Origin: Pedobacter steynii
Lineage (GTDB): Bacteria; Bacteroidota; Bacteroidia; Sphingobacteriales; Sphingobacteriaceae
Assembly (NCBI RefSeq): GCF_900103665.1
Contig: NZ_FNGY01000009.1
Span: 186,001 to 250,000, forward strand
Length of the DNA: 64,000 nt
Reading direction: 5' to 3'
Part shown: positions 35,731-44,816 of the stretch, piece by piece
Numbering within the stretch: position 1 is the stretch's first letter
How the letters are laid out: every line of letters starts with the position of its first letter
Position numbers and translations under genes: made by a program
Notes under the pieces: model-generated
Databases searched by the model: none
What the model was told of the DNA's origin: nothing
What the model saw: the letters and a program-made list of their open reading frames with translations, nothing else

Positions 35731-37176
35731 ATGAAAAAATATAATATATATCTTATTCTTTCTGTGATTTTCATTTTCACAGGATGTAAAAAATACCTGG
35801 AACATGTGCCAGATCAGCGTACCACATTAAATACGCCGGAGAAAGTTTCAGAGTTATTGGTTACGGCTTATCCAAGAGCAAACCTGTTCTTGCTGAGTGA
35901 ATCTATGTCTGATAACCCAATAGACAACAGCATTTCAGGGGCCTCAAATAATATCAATATTGGCGGGTATTTCTGGACCGATCCGGAAGATATCTCTCAG
36001 GATTCTCCGAATTATTACTGGGGCGCATGTTATTCTGCAATTGCAGCAGCAAATCAAGCGCTTGATGCTTGTGATAAAGCTAAAAATCCGGAAGCTTATA
36101 GAACTCAAAGAGGAGAAGCACTGGTGGCGAGGGCTTATGCGCATTTTATGTTGGTGAGTTATTATTCAAAAGCATATGATCCGGCAACTTCGGGTTCAGA
36201 TCCTGGAATTCCTTATGTTACGGAACCAGAAAAAGTAGTCTTGAAAAATTACGAACGTAAAACGGTTGCTTACGTTTATGAACAGATTGAGAAAGACCTT
36301 AAAGAAGGTTTGCCGATGATTTCTGATGCTTACACAGCTCCTGCTTATCACTTTACAAAAAGGGCTGCACATGCGTTTGCATCTAGGTTTTACCTGAATA
36401 TGAGAGCGTATGATAAGGTCATCACTGAAGCCAATGAGGCCTTTCCTTCAAATGATTTTGCAACCAATGTAAGGCCATGGTTTTCGTATGCAAGTTTAGA
36501 TGCTACTGAAACAAGGATTCAGTTTACTGCGGCCACGAATCCGGGAAATTTATTGATCGGAGAGACCGTTTCCAGGATTGCAAATAACTATTACAATACG
36601 CGTTATTCGATGTCTCAGGTAAAATTAAATAATGTAACTGCCCCTGTGGGCCTTTCTTTCTCTGCCTTGAGAAAGTATTCTACCAGCAGTACGTTTTACT
36701 TCGTGAATAAATTTTATGCGCATTTTGTCCGTACTACGATCAATGCAACGACGGGAACTTATTATGCAATGGTGCCTTTACTGACGACTGAGGAAGTATT
36801 GATGAACAGGGCTGAGGCATATGTCATGAAAGGGAATTATACTGCGGCTTTGGAAGACATGAATACGATGGTTAGCGTGCGTGTAAATGGCTATAGTCCT
36901 GGAACACATAACCTGACTGAAGCCAAAATAAAGAATTATTATCTGGCCAGTACAACCGATACACAGCAGGCGTATTTAAAAGCAGTACTGGATATCAAGC
37001 GTGCAGAATTTGTTCATGAGGGCATCCGTTGGCTGGATCTTAAACGATTAAACATTCCTGTAACACATATCGATCTTGATGGCACTGTAAGAGAGTTACC
37101 AGCAAGCGATCCAAGAAGGCTGTTCCAATTGCCGCCTGAAGTAACCTTGTCCGGTGTGGCTTTAAACCCACGTTAA
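35731..37176 (+). CDS. RagB/SusD family nutrient-uptake lipoprotein
   Basis: This 481-residue protein has a lipobox (FIFTGCKKYLE) and the SusD helical scaffold. It contains TQRGEALVARAYAHFMLVSYY, the TPR-like RAEAYVMKGNY stretch, and the C-terminal signature LDIKRAEFVHEGIRWLDLKR followed by LFQLPPEV. It caps the SusC barrel on the cell surface and captures substrate. It starts 21 bp after susC. Ligand identity cannot be deduced. Confidence 0.95.
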   Translation: MKKYNIYLILSVIFIFTGCKKYLEHVPDQRTTLNTPEKVSELLVTAYPRANLFLLSESMSDNPIDNSISGASNNINIGGYFWTDPEDISQDSPNYYWGACYSAIAAANQALDACDKAKNPEAYRTQRGEALVARAYAHFMLVSYYSKAYDPATSGSDPGIPYVTEPEKVVLKNYERKTVAYVYEQIEKDLKEGLPMISDAYTAPAYHFTKRAAHAFASRFYLNMRAYDKVITEANEAFPSNDFATNVRPWFSYASLDATETRIQFTAATNPGNLLIGETVSRIANNYYNTRYSMSQVKLNNVTAPVGLSFSALRKYSTSSTFYFVNKFYAHFVRTTINATTGTYYAMVPLLTTEEVLMNRAEAYVMKGNYTAALEDMNTMVSVRVNGYSPGTHNLTEAKIKNYYLASTTDTQQAYLKAVLDIKRAEFVHEGIRWLDLKRLNIPVTHIDLDGTVRELPASDPRRLFQLPPEVTLSGVALNPR

Positions 37177-37194
37177 TCTATTAACTAATTTGTA

Positions 37195-38592
37195 ATGAAG
37201 AAATTAAATATATTATTGACTGCCGGTATGATGTTAACCGCGTTGTCTTGTAAAAAATCTGAAAACCTGGACCGGAAAATTGTTGGCCTGGGGGGAGATA
37301 AATGGAAACAGGATGTCTTAGACAGCTGGCTTGCTGATACCTTTACGAAACCTTTTAATATTGAGGTAAAATACCGTTGGGATGGCTCTGAGCAAAGCGA
37401 TATTTCTAAAACCTTAGTTCCACCCAGGGCAGAGAAAGTTCAGCCGACAATGGAAATTGTAAAGGCAGGATGGATTGATGTGTATACGGCTGAAGCAGGA
37501 ATGGATTTTATCAAGCAGTTCGCGCCAAGACAGTATTTGCTGGTAGGAAGTTTGCAATATAATGCTGGTGGAACAGTTACACTTGGAGAAGCTGAAGGAG
37601 GAAACAAGGTGACTTTGTTTAACATCAACAACTTTGTGAAAACAGACCGTAACATCATTAAACCGGTATTAAAAACCATTCATCATGAGTTTACGCATAT
37701 TTTAAACCAAACGGTGAGCTATGCAAAGGAATTTGAACGGATTACCCCTAGTGGTTATACTGCCGACTGGAACAATACCACACTGGCAAGTGCAAATGCA
37801 GCCGGGTTTATTACACAGTACTCGCAGGCTGCTCCGGGAGAAGATTATGCGGAAATGACTTCTGTGATGCTGACGGATGGAAAAGCAGCATACGATGCCA
37901 AAGTAAACAGTATTGTATTGCCTAAAATAGATTCCATTCCTGATCCTGCAAATCCGCCTTTTATCATTCAAAGGGAAATGCCTAATGCAACAGCGCAGGC
38001 GGCGATCCGTAAAAAGGAACAAAGTGTAATTACTTATTTTAAACAGGCTTTTTCAATTGACTTCGCGAGGTTGAGAAATCGTACAAATTATGCGCTTGCC
38101 GAAAATGCGCCAACAAACCTGGCAACGCTATTCGGTAACGCCAGACAATTTACATCGCTGAGTGTTGAACCAGATAAAGCCGATGGAGTTTCTGCCAGCT
38201 TTCAGACTACCTGGGCTACGGCAAAAGCTGGAGTTGCAGCGATATCAAGCACAAGCAGGGTATTGAACAGTTTTGTGCTTTTCTTTTATCCTAAGGCAGG
38301 AGAATTGGTGCTGAGGGTAAATTATACGAGTGGAACTACAGCAACATTAGCTCATTTTGTCTATAAAGTAGCCTATGATGCGAATCGCAACATGACCCTG
38401 ACCTATGTGAGAAGAGATGCGAATGGAACAACGCTGGCCCCCGGAATCATCGCTTTAACAAATTATCTGACCACAGGTAGTTTCGGAGTCAGCTGGCGTT
38501 ATGATGCTGATTTTCTGGAATATGGACAATTGACTAAAACTTCAGATGCCAATTCCTTCTTCTCCGGAAGCTTAGGAGTAACGAAATATTAA
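37195..38592 (+). CDS. SusCD-associated zinc metallohydrolase lipoprotein (HExxH)
   Basis: This 465-residue lipoprotein (lipobox TALSCKK) has an HExxH motif, HHEFTHIL, with H164, E165 and H168. It resembles the substrate-import-associated zinc metallohydrolase lipoproteins found next to SusC/SusD genes. An ordered pattern after the motif (APGEDYAEMTSVML, about 221-234) supplies a candidate third ligand, E or D. The last ~150 residues (from about 313, FGNARQF) form a separate module that resembles the end of the next gene's product. It likely processes the imported substrate, perhaps a peptide. It starts 19 bp after susD. Confidence 0.85.
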   Translation: MKKLNILLTAGMMLTALSCKKSENLDRKIVGLGGDKWKQDVLDSWLADTFTKPFNIEVKYRWDGSEQSDISKTLVPPRAEKVQPTMEIVKAGWIDVYTAEAGMDFIKQFAPRQYLLVGSLQYNAGGTVTLGEAEGGNKVTLFNINNFVKTDRNIIKPVLKTIHHEFTHILNQTVSYAKEFERITPSGYTADWNNTTLASANAAGFITQYSQAAPGEDYAEMTSVMLTDGKAAYDAKVNSIVLPKIDSIPDPANPPFIIQREMPNATAQAAIRKKEQSVITYFKQAFSIDFARLRNRTNYALAENAPTNLATLFGNARQFTSLSVEPDKADGVSASFQTTWATAKAGVAAISSTSRVLNSFVLFFYPKAGELVLRVNYTSGTTATLAHFVYKVAYDANRNMTLTYVRRDANGTTLAPGIIALTNYLTTGSFGVSWRYDADFLEYGQLTKTSDANSFFSGSLGVTKY

Positions 38593-38617
38593 TGGCTGAT
38601 TAATAAAAAAAACAGAT

Positions 38618-39931
38618 ATGAAAAGATTCTTATTATACATAGTTCTATTGGCTGCGGGATTCATTTCCGGGTGTAAGAAGGACGAAAACCCGATTTTTGA
38701 TGCCCCTGATACCAGACTGGCCGCTACACTTTCGGAGCATCAGGCAGAACTTGTCGCTGCAGAAAACGGTTGGAAAGCAACCATCTATCCTAAGTTAGGG
38801 AAAGGCTTTTCCTTTTACATTAAATTTGATGCAGATGGAAAGGTAAAAATGCTCTCGGATTTTAATGCTTCCACAGCGGTAACATTTCAGGAAAGTACTT
38901 ACCGCTTAAAGGCATTACAATTTCCAACGCTGATGTTTGATACTTATAACTACATCCATCTGCCTTCAGATCCAAATGGCAGTGTAAACGGAGGAACCAA
39001 TGGCAAAGGGCTGACCTCTGATTTTGAATTCGCTTTTATTGAAAAAGTTGGTGATACGCTTAAAATGTCGGGTATCGTAAATGCTAACCCAATGTTTATG
39101 GTGAAGGCTACCGCTGCAGAAGCAACAGCATTTAATGCTGGCGGAATTAAAACGATGATGGATGCAAATACCGCTTTTTTGTCGGTAAATAAATTCCCTT
39201 ACCTGGTTTCCGGAGTAGATATGAAAGTTTCTGTGACCATGGATGTAGCATCAAAAAAGCTGACGTTAAGCTATATTGATGAAAAGGGCGCAAGCAAGGT
39301 ATCGAGCGCAGCTTTCGCTTTTGCATTGAACGGGATTTCTTTAAGTGTGCCCTTAACTTATGGGACGACAACGATAAAAGACCTGTTTTGGGATACTGAT
39401 GCCAAGCAGTATTATGTCAATGTGGGTGGAAAGCGGAGTAACGTGCTGAATGCAACTGTTCCTGTATTGCCTTTAGCTCCTTTGTTTGGTCCTTTAAAAG
39501 ATTATTCTCAGATCGAATATAATGTGGCTACCGTAACAGCAGGCCTGTCTTCGGACTTTAATAACAAGTTGGTCGCGGCGAGAGCGGCAATGCCGGGAGG
39601 AAGAATTTTAGATAAAGCGACGTTAAAATTGAATATTGACAATACGATGTCCCTAACGTATACCTACCGCAACGCAGCAGGTTCAACACTTTTGAGCGTA
39701 ATGACTTACAGCTTCACTAAAGATACAAACGGGGAGTATAGCTTTACTTATCTGACCACAGATGGGAACGGGGCAACGGTAGGACCGGCACTTACGCCAA
39801 TAACCAATTACTTCAGTAGTAGTAAATTTAAACTGGACTGGGTGGCAAATCCAGCCTCAGGAGGAGCCTATGGTGGATTGTATAGCACAACGGACAATGC
39901 TTCCTTCTTCTACGGAAACCTGATTAAATAA
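38618..39931 (+). CDS. DUF4302-type lipoprotein
   Basis: This 437-residue lipoprotein (lipobox FISGCKKDE) resembles DUF4302 proteins that accompany SusC/SusD and zinc metallohydrolase genes. The N-terminal part (about 28-200) includes HQAELVAAENGWKATIYPK and GFSFYIKFDADGKVKML. The C-terminal ~150 residues (from about 290, FGPLKD) resemble the C-terminal module of the upstream metallohydrolase: both end with a TNY…F…W…T.D..SFF.G pattern. It is probably a surface substrate-binding accessory. It is the last gene of the operon and is followed by a strong terminator. Confidence 0.78.
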   Translation: MKRFLLYIVLLAAGFISGCKKDENPIFDAPDTRLAATLSEHQAELVAAENGWKATIYPKLGKGFSFYIKFDADGKVKMLSDFNASTAVTFQESTYRLKALQFPTLMFDTYNYIHLPSDPNGSVNGGTNGKGLTSDFEFAFIEKVGDTLKMSGIVNANPMFMVKATAAEATAFNAGGIKTMMDANTAFLSVNKFPYLVSGVDMKVSVTMDVASKKLTLSYIDEKGASKVSSAAFAFALNGISLSVPLTYGTTTIKDLFWDTDAKQYYVNVGGKRSNVLNATVPVLPLAPLFGPLKDYSQIEYNVATVTAGLSSDFNNKLVAARAAMPGGRILDKATLKLNIDNTMSLTYTYRNAAGSTLLSVMTYSFTKDTNGEYSFTYLTTDGNGATVGPALTPITNYFSSSKFKLDWVANPASGGAYGGLYSTTDNASFFYGNLIK

Positions 39932-39978
39932 CCATCCGGTAAAGAAAAGAAGTCTTTTCAAATTGAAAAAAACAAAAT

Positions 39979-40021
39979 AAAAAGACGGAGCTGTCCCATT
40001 TCGAGACAGCTCCGTCTTTTT
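39979..40021 (+). terminator. Strong intrinsic terminator after the SusCD operon
   Basis: A 17-bp perfect stem (39979-39995 with 40005-40021; core GACGGAGCTGTC/GACAGCTCCGTC) has a 9-nt loop and ends in T residues. The A-rich left flank gives it T-like tails on both strands, so it may act in both directions. Confidence 0.93.
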
Positions 40022-40100
40022 ATCGGATTTAACTTTAGGTTAACCCCGGTCCGGGATGAATCTGACCATCGCTTAAACTCAATCCATATGAACTACAGGC

Positions 40101-40179
40101 TAAGTCCATAGTGAGTCCACGTTTATGCGTAAAAACGTGGACTCATCGTGGACTCACTGTGGACTTAAAGTGGACTCAG
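40101..40179. repeat. Cluster of 11-bp GTGGACTCA repeats with a central palindrome
   Basis: Four tandem 11-bp units run 40136-40146, 40147-40157, 40158-40168 and 40169-40179 (CGTGGACTCAT, CGTGGACTCAC, TGTGGACTTAA, AGTGGACTCAG). Two more copies lie in inverted orientation on the left (40101-40121). The left arm matches units 2-3 in reverse complement at 20 of 21 positions. A 13-bp perfect stem (TGAGTCCACGTTT with AAACGTGGACTCA) can form at the centre. The cluster lies between convergent genes and is not coding. The 11-bp period is close to one DNA turn. Confidence 0.85.
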
Positions 40180-40340
40180 TGTGAAGACATATCGGGTCAA
40201 TACTACACTAAATATAGACGTTGTAATTTAGGTTTAGAAGGAAGAAAGATAAGGCTTAATTGAAGATTTATGCTTCATGAACCGCATATGTGCCGCAAAT
40301 AAATATACGTATTTGGAATAATTTTTTCTAAAATCCGTCT

Positions 40341-40556
40341 TTATTTTCTTTTTAAAGGCTGTAGTAAATATTCCAGGCCATTTAATTTGATTTCATATAA
40401 AGTTGCGAGCATTTCTCCAAGCTTTCCAGGAGGAAAGCCCTTATTATGAAACCAGATCAGATAGGACTCGGGAAGGTCACAGATGATCCGGCCTTTATAC
40501 TTGCCAAAAGGCATTTGCATGGTAACCAGATCATTTAGTATTTGAGGATTCATCAT
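40341..40556 (-). CDS. DUF3820 family small protein
   Basis: This 71-residue protein has the DUF3820 pattern MPFGKYKGRIICDLPESYLI and WFHNKGFPPGKLGEML. Its function is unknown. It starts 2 bp after the mfd stop on the same strand, so it is co-transcribed with mfd and may be translationally coupled. Confidence 0.88.
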   Translation of the reverse strand: MMNPQILNDLVTMQMPFGKYKGRIICDLPESYLIWFHNKGFPPGKLGEMLATLYEIKLNGLEYLLQPLKRK

Positions 40557-40558
40557 CG

Positions 40559-43500
40559 TTAGTTATTTACTTTGGCCACCATACCCAACATCTCTACTGC
40601 TTCGTCTACGGTATTCAGATTTTCAAAAGCAATGCGCAAAGAGTTCTTTACTTCTTTCAGGTTGCAGATCCGTGGGTGCATTTGTGCAAAGTGTAAAATT
40701 TGATTGAACATCGTAGAATCAAAAAATGCAGATTGCTTATCTGCAATAAAATAACCCCTTAATACCCCCTTCTTGAAGCTCAGTTTTTCGAAAGCTAATT
40801 TTCTCGCTACCCATTGTAAGCGCAATACATTGAGCATTGTTTTTACTGGCTTGGGAATTGGTCCGAAACGATCTTTTAACGCAGTTTCAAAGGCTTTCAA
40901 TTGCGTTTCATTTTCCAGCTTGGACAGTTCTGTATAAAGATTATATCTTTCCGTAATGTTGGTGACGTAATCATCGGGGATGAAAAGTTCCAGATCGGTG
41001 TCTACCTGAGTGAAAGTAACAAAAGGCCGGGTAGGTTCATTTTTGAACAAATCCTTGAATTCGTCTTCTTTCAGCTCCTGAATGGCTTCGTCCAGAATTT
41101 TATGATACATCTCGAAACCTATTTCGGCAATGAAGCCACTTTGCTCGGCTCCTAAGAGGTTCCCACTCCCCCGGATGTCTAAATCCCTCATCGCGATGTT
41201 AAAGCCGCTCCCAAGGTCTGAAAACTCTTCTATCGCACTCAACCTTTTTCTGGCTTCAGAAGTAAGGGTGGATAGCGGAGGGCTTAGCAGATAACAGAAA
41301 GCCTTTTTATTGGATCGTCCTACCCTGCCACGCATTTGGTGCAGATCGCTCAGACCGAACATGTGGGCATGGTTGATGATGATCGTATTGGCATTTGGAA
41401 TGTCCAGTCCTGCCTCAATAATCGTGGTAGCCACAAGGACATCTTTTTCCCCATTGATGAAGTTCAGCATGACATCTTCCAGCGCATCTCCGTCAAGTTG
41501 TCCATGAGCGATGCCGATGCGTGCTTTGGGAACCAATCTTTGTATTAATCCGCCCAGCTGAGGCAAATCATTTACGCGGTTATGGATAAAAAAGACCTGT
41601 CCGCCCCTGTCCAGCTCAAATTGCACCGCTTCCTGGATCAGTTTATCATTAAATACATGAAGTTCGGTATTTACAGCCTGTCTGTTTGGCGGCGGTGTAC
41701 TCATGATGGAAAGATCCCTTGCGCCCATCAGCGAGAAGTGTAAAGTTCTCGGAATCGGGGTTGCTGTTAAGGTTAGTGTATCCACATTTGCCCTCAATAC
41801 CCTCAGTTTCTCTTTAGAGGTGACGCCGAATTTTTGTTCCTCATCAATGATCATGATTCCCAGGTCCTTGAATTTAACATCTTTACTCAGGAGGCGATGT
41901 GTGCCAATAATGATGTCAACCTTCCCTTCAGCAAGTAAGGCAAGCGTATCTTTGATCTGTTTATTGGTCTTAAATCTGTTGATATAATCGACATTGCAGG
42001 GAAACTCTTTTAAACGTGCTGAAAAAGTTTTAAAGTGCTGTAAGGCAAGAATCGTGGTTGGCACGAGAATCGCCGCTTGCTTTCCATTCGCAACCGCTTT
42101 AAATGCGGCCCTGATGGCAATCTCTGTTTTTCCGAAGCCAACGTCTCCACAAACGAGCCTGTCCATCGGATGAGGGGCCTCCATGTCTCTTTTGACATCC
42201 ATGGTTGCTTTTTCCTGATCCGGGGTGTCTTCATAAATGAAAGAGGCTTCGAGCTCTGTTTCCAGATAGCCATCAGGATCAAATGCGGTTCCTACCTGGG
42301 TTTTCCGTAAAGCATAAAGCTTAATCAGGTCCCGGGCGATGTCTTTAACTTTTTTTTTAGTAGTTTTCTTCAGCTTGTCCCAGGCTTCAGTCCCCAGTTT
42401 ATTCATTTTTGGTGGGGTTCCCTCCTTTCCGCTATACTTTGCGATGCGGTTCAGAGAGTTAATATTTACGTATAAAAGGTCGTTATCTGCATAAACAAGA
42501 CGGATCATTTCCTGAGTTTTGCCATTCACTTCTACCTTTTCCAGACCGGCATATTTTCCGATTCCATGATCAATATGGGTTACAAAATCTCCAGGCTTGA
42601 GGTCTCTTAGTTCCTTTAAAGTAATCGCCTGGCTTCGCTGGTACCCCCTTTTCAGTTTGTACTTATAAAAACGGTCGAAAATCTGATGATCCGTATAAAA
42701 AGCCACCTGTTGTTGTGCATCCAGAAAACCTTCTCTCAGCGGGATGTTGACCGGAGTAAATTTTGCTGTTTTATCGATATCCTCGAGAATGGCATACAAT
42801 CGCTCGGTTTGTTTTGCTGAGGAACTGAAAATGTAATTGTGGATGCCCTGTTTCTCATTTTCTTTTAAGTTGTGAATGAGCAGGTTAAAATCTTTGTTAA
42901 ATGAGGGCTGAGGCTTGGTTTCAAAAGAAAAGACATGATCCGTTTTGTAGAAAAACTGTTTTCCAAATTCTACAAGTACAAAGTCATGCACCATATCTGC
43001 CAGCATTTTTTCATCTGTAAAGGCAAATTTTGGGTCTATCCAATCCTGGTTTTCCTGTTTTTCTTTTGCCGGAAGTGCCCTCCAAAGTTCCAGGGCCTTT
43101 TTATAGCCGGCTTTGACGATGTCGAAACTGGATTCTACATCTTTAAACCAAAGCTGGGTATCCTTTTCGATATAATCCAACAGGTTGATATTGCTTTCTG
43201 TCAGGTATTTTGATTGTACATTAGGGATGATGGTCAGGTTTTTTACATCTTCAACAGAAAGCTGGCTTTCAATTTCGAAGGTGCGGATACTCTCTACAAT
43301 ATCCCCAAAAAATTCTATCCGGTATGGGAGGTCATGGGAGAAAGAGAAAATATCGACGATTCCGCCCCTGATAGAAAACTGACCGGGTTCGTACACAAAT
43401 TCCGTACGTTCAAAGGCGTAATCGATCAGGAATTCATTGATGAAATCAATTCCGAGCTTTGCATTAAGACCAATTTCCAGGGTGTTCTTTTCCAAGACAC

Positions 43501-43909
43501 TCCTGTTGATGACCTTCTCTGCCAGGGCCTCCGGATAGGTGACCACAATCTTTCCGTATTCTGAATTGTGATTCAGTTCATTCAGGACTTCTGCTCTTGC
43601 GAGAACATTGGCCGTGTCTACCTGTGTAAATTCAAAGGCTTTCCGGAAGGAAGAAGGGAAAAGTAAGACCTCTTTGTCGAGTATACTTTCCAGATCGGCC
43701 ATAAAATAGGAAGCCTCTTCCCGATCCGGGAGAATAAATAATTGAGGTTTGTGTAACAGGAAATAAGTAGCTATGGCAATTGTTGCATCAGCAGAACCAA
43801 CTAAACCTTTTAGCTGAAGTTTATTACCTTTGCCAGCGTTAAGGGCTTTTGCTAATGCGACAATGCGCTCATCTGTTTTGTAGTTGTTAATCAGGTCGCG
43901 GATGTTCAC
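40559..43909 (-). CDS. mfd: Transcription-repair coupling factor
   Basis: This 1116-residue protein has the full Mfd layout: UvrB-like N-terminal region (about 1-330), the RNA-polymerase-interacting domain (LKPGDFVTHIDHGIGKYAGL, about 435-455), a superfamily-2 helicase/translocase core with Walker A GDVGFGKTE (about 584-592), the DEEQKFG motif and GRVGRSNKKAF, and a C-terminal TRCF domain. It removes stalled RNA polymerase and recruits repair proteins. The start is GTG. A -7 promoter box ends only 5 bp before it, which suggests a very short or absent leader. Confidence 0.96.
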   Translation of the reverse strand: MNIRDLINNYKTDERIVALAKALNAGKGNKLQLKGLVGSADATIAIATYFLLHKPQLFILPDREEASYFMADLESILDKEVLLFPSSFRKAFEFTQVDTANVLARAEVLNELNHNSEYGKIVVTYPEALAEKVINRSVLEKNTLEIGLNAKLGIDFINEFLIDYAFERTEFVYEPGQFSIRGGIVDIFSFSHDLPYRIEFFGDIVESIRTFEIESQLSVEDVKNLTIIPNVQSKYLTESNINLLDYIEKDTQLWFKDVESSFDIVKAGYKKALELWRALPAKEKQENQDWIDPKFAFTDEKMLADMVHDFVLVEFGKQFFYKTDHVFSFETKPQPSFNKDFNLLIHNLKENEKQGIHNYIFSSSAKQTERLYAILEDIDKTAKFTPVNIPLREGFLDAQQQVAFYTDHQIFDRFYKYKLKRGYQRSQAITLKELRDLKPGDFVTHIDHGIGKYAGLEKVEVNGKTQEMIRLVYADNDLLYVNINSLNRIAKYSGKEGTPPKMNKLGTEAWDKLKKTTKKKVKDIARDLIKLYALRKTQVGTAFDPDGYLETELEASFIYEDTPDQEKATMDVKRDMEAPHPMDRLVCGDVGFGKTEIAIRAAFKAVANGKQAAILVPTTILALQHFKTFSARLKEFPCNVDYINRFKTNKQIKDTLALLAEGKVDIIIGTHRLLSKDVKFKDLGIMIIDEEQKFGVTSKEKLRVLRANVDTLTLTATPIPRTLHFSLMGARDLSIMSTPPPNRQAVNTELHVFNDKLIQEAVQFELDRGGQVFFIHNRVNDLPQLGGLIQRLVPKARIGIAHGQLDGDALEDVMLNFINGEKDVLVATTIIEAGLDIPNANTIIINHAHMFGLSDLHQMRGRVGRSNKKAFCYLLSPPLSTLTSEARKRLSAIEEFSDLGSGFNIAMRDLDIRGSGNLLGAEQSGFIAEIGFEMYHKILDEAIQELKEDEFKDLFKNEPTRPFVTFTQVDTDLELFIPDDYVTNITERYNLYTELSKLENETQLKAFETALKDRFGPIPKPVKTMLNVLRLQWVARKLAFEKLSFKKGVLRGYFIADKQSAFFDSTMFNQILHFAQMHPRICNLKEVKNSLRIAFENLNTVDEAVEMLGMVAKVNN

Positions 43910-43913
43910 TATG

Positions 43914-43921
43914 CAAAGGTA
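43914..43921 (-). promoter_or_regulatory. Putative -7 box directly upstream of the mfd start
   Basis: On the minus strand TACCTTTG matches TAnnTTTG exactly. Only the bases CATA separate it from the GTG start, so transcription would begin at or next to the start codon. A TTTG lies 25 bp further upstream, longer than the usual spacing. Confidence 0.45.
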
Positions 43922-44024
43922 AGATTTATGATGAGCATAAATGTAACAAAGTACCTATTAATCAATCTAAAATAAAAAAGGATATTGGAACCGGGGTGGT
44001 TCAGGATAGAACAAAGCCTATTAG

Positions 44025-44351
44025 ATGAAAATGCTAAACCGTATACCTGTTGAATTGATCTTTTGGATCACAGCCCTGGTATTGCTGGCAGCTGCAGCGC
44101 CGGTAAAACATGGGCATATTCATCACTTTACGCTTTGTCCACTGGCAAATATGGGGTTTGACTGGTGTCCGGGATGCGGAATCGGAAGAGCAATCACACA
44201 ACTGTTCCATGGAAACATCAGGGAAAGCCTGGAACAACATTGGTTCGGAATTCCGGCGCTGATGATCATTGGTCATCGAATAATAGAACTGGTTAACAGA
44301 ATAATAATTAATAACAGAAAATTAAAATATAAGGAGAAAAGATATGTTTGA
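44025..44351 (+). CDS. DUF2752 domain membrane protein
   Basis: This 108-residue protein has two hydrophobic segments (about 8-25 and 70-92) and the DUF2752 core CPLANMGFDWCPGCGIGRA (about 42-60), with three cysteines. The function is unknown. It overlaps the following TM2-domain gene by 8 bp, so the two are translationally coupled. It is divergent from mfd. Confidence 0.85.
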   Translation: MKMLNRIPVELIFWITALVLLAAAAPVKHGHIHHFTLCPLANMGFDWCPGCGIGRAITQLFHGNIRESLEQHWFGIPALMIIGHRIIELVNRIIINNRKLKYKEKRYV

Positions 44352-44703
44352 TTCACCATTTATGTCATTGCCGGGTATCACACCCCAGGAATATTCGTAC
44401 TTGCAGACTGCAACTACTGGATTTAGTGAACAACAGTTGAGGGGATTTTTAATGATTTATGGAAGTAAAAGAAGAAATCCGGATGATATGGTATTGTACT
44501 GTATACTAGGTTTTTTTGTTCCTGGATTGCCTCGTTTCCTTGTTAATCAAATTGGAATGGGTGTTTTGTATTTCTTTACCGTAGGTTTATGTTTTATAGG
44601 AACGATCATCGATTTGATCAACCACAAAACCCTGGCTTTCGAGTACAACCAGCGAATGGTTTTTGAGAGCCTGCAAATGGTAAAGATGGGAAACCTTCAA
44701 TAG
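44344..44703 (+). CDS. TM2 domain membrane protein
   Basis: This 119-residue protein has two membrane helices with the TM2-type pattern: FFVPGLPRFLVNQIGMGVLY (about 57-76), then FFTVGLCFIGTIIDLIN. Length and topology are normal. The function of bacterial TM2 proteins is not settled. It is paired by overlap with the DUF2752 gene and followed by a strong terminator. Confidence 0.85.
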   Translation: MFDSPFMSLPGITPQEYSYLQTATTGFSEQQLRGFLMIYGSKRRNPDDMVLYCILGFFVPGLPRFLVNQIGMGVLYFFTVGLCFIGTIIDLINHKTLAFEYNQRMVFESLQMVKMGNLQ

Positions 44704-44717
44704 AGATATTTTTATAG

Positions 44718-44752
44718 AAAAGCCGGTGCAAATGTTTGTACCGGCTTTTTTT
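44718..44752 (+). terminator. Intrinsic terminator after the TM2 gene
   Basis: AAAGCCGGTGCAAA (44718-44731) pairs with TTTGTACCGGCTTT (44734-44747), with one G-U pair, and is followed by T residues. It separates the TM2 gene from the Nif3-like gene. Confidence 0.92.
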
Positions 44753-44816
44753 GCGAATTCAGGTCAGATTTATTATAATTTTAATTTCTGTCGTCCAAAT
44801 CGTAAATTTACAACTT

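Noticed and set aside
40101..40179. CRISPR array
   Set aside because: The units are 11 bp and contiguous, with no spacers of 25-40 bp, and no cas genes are nearby.
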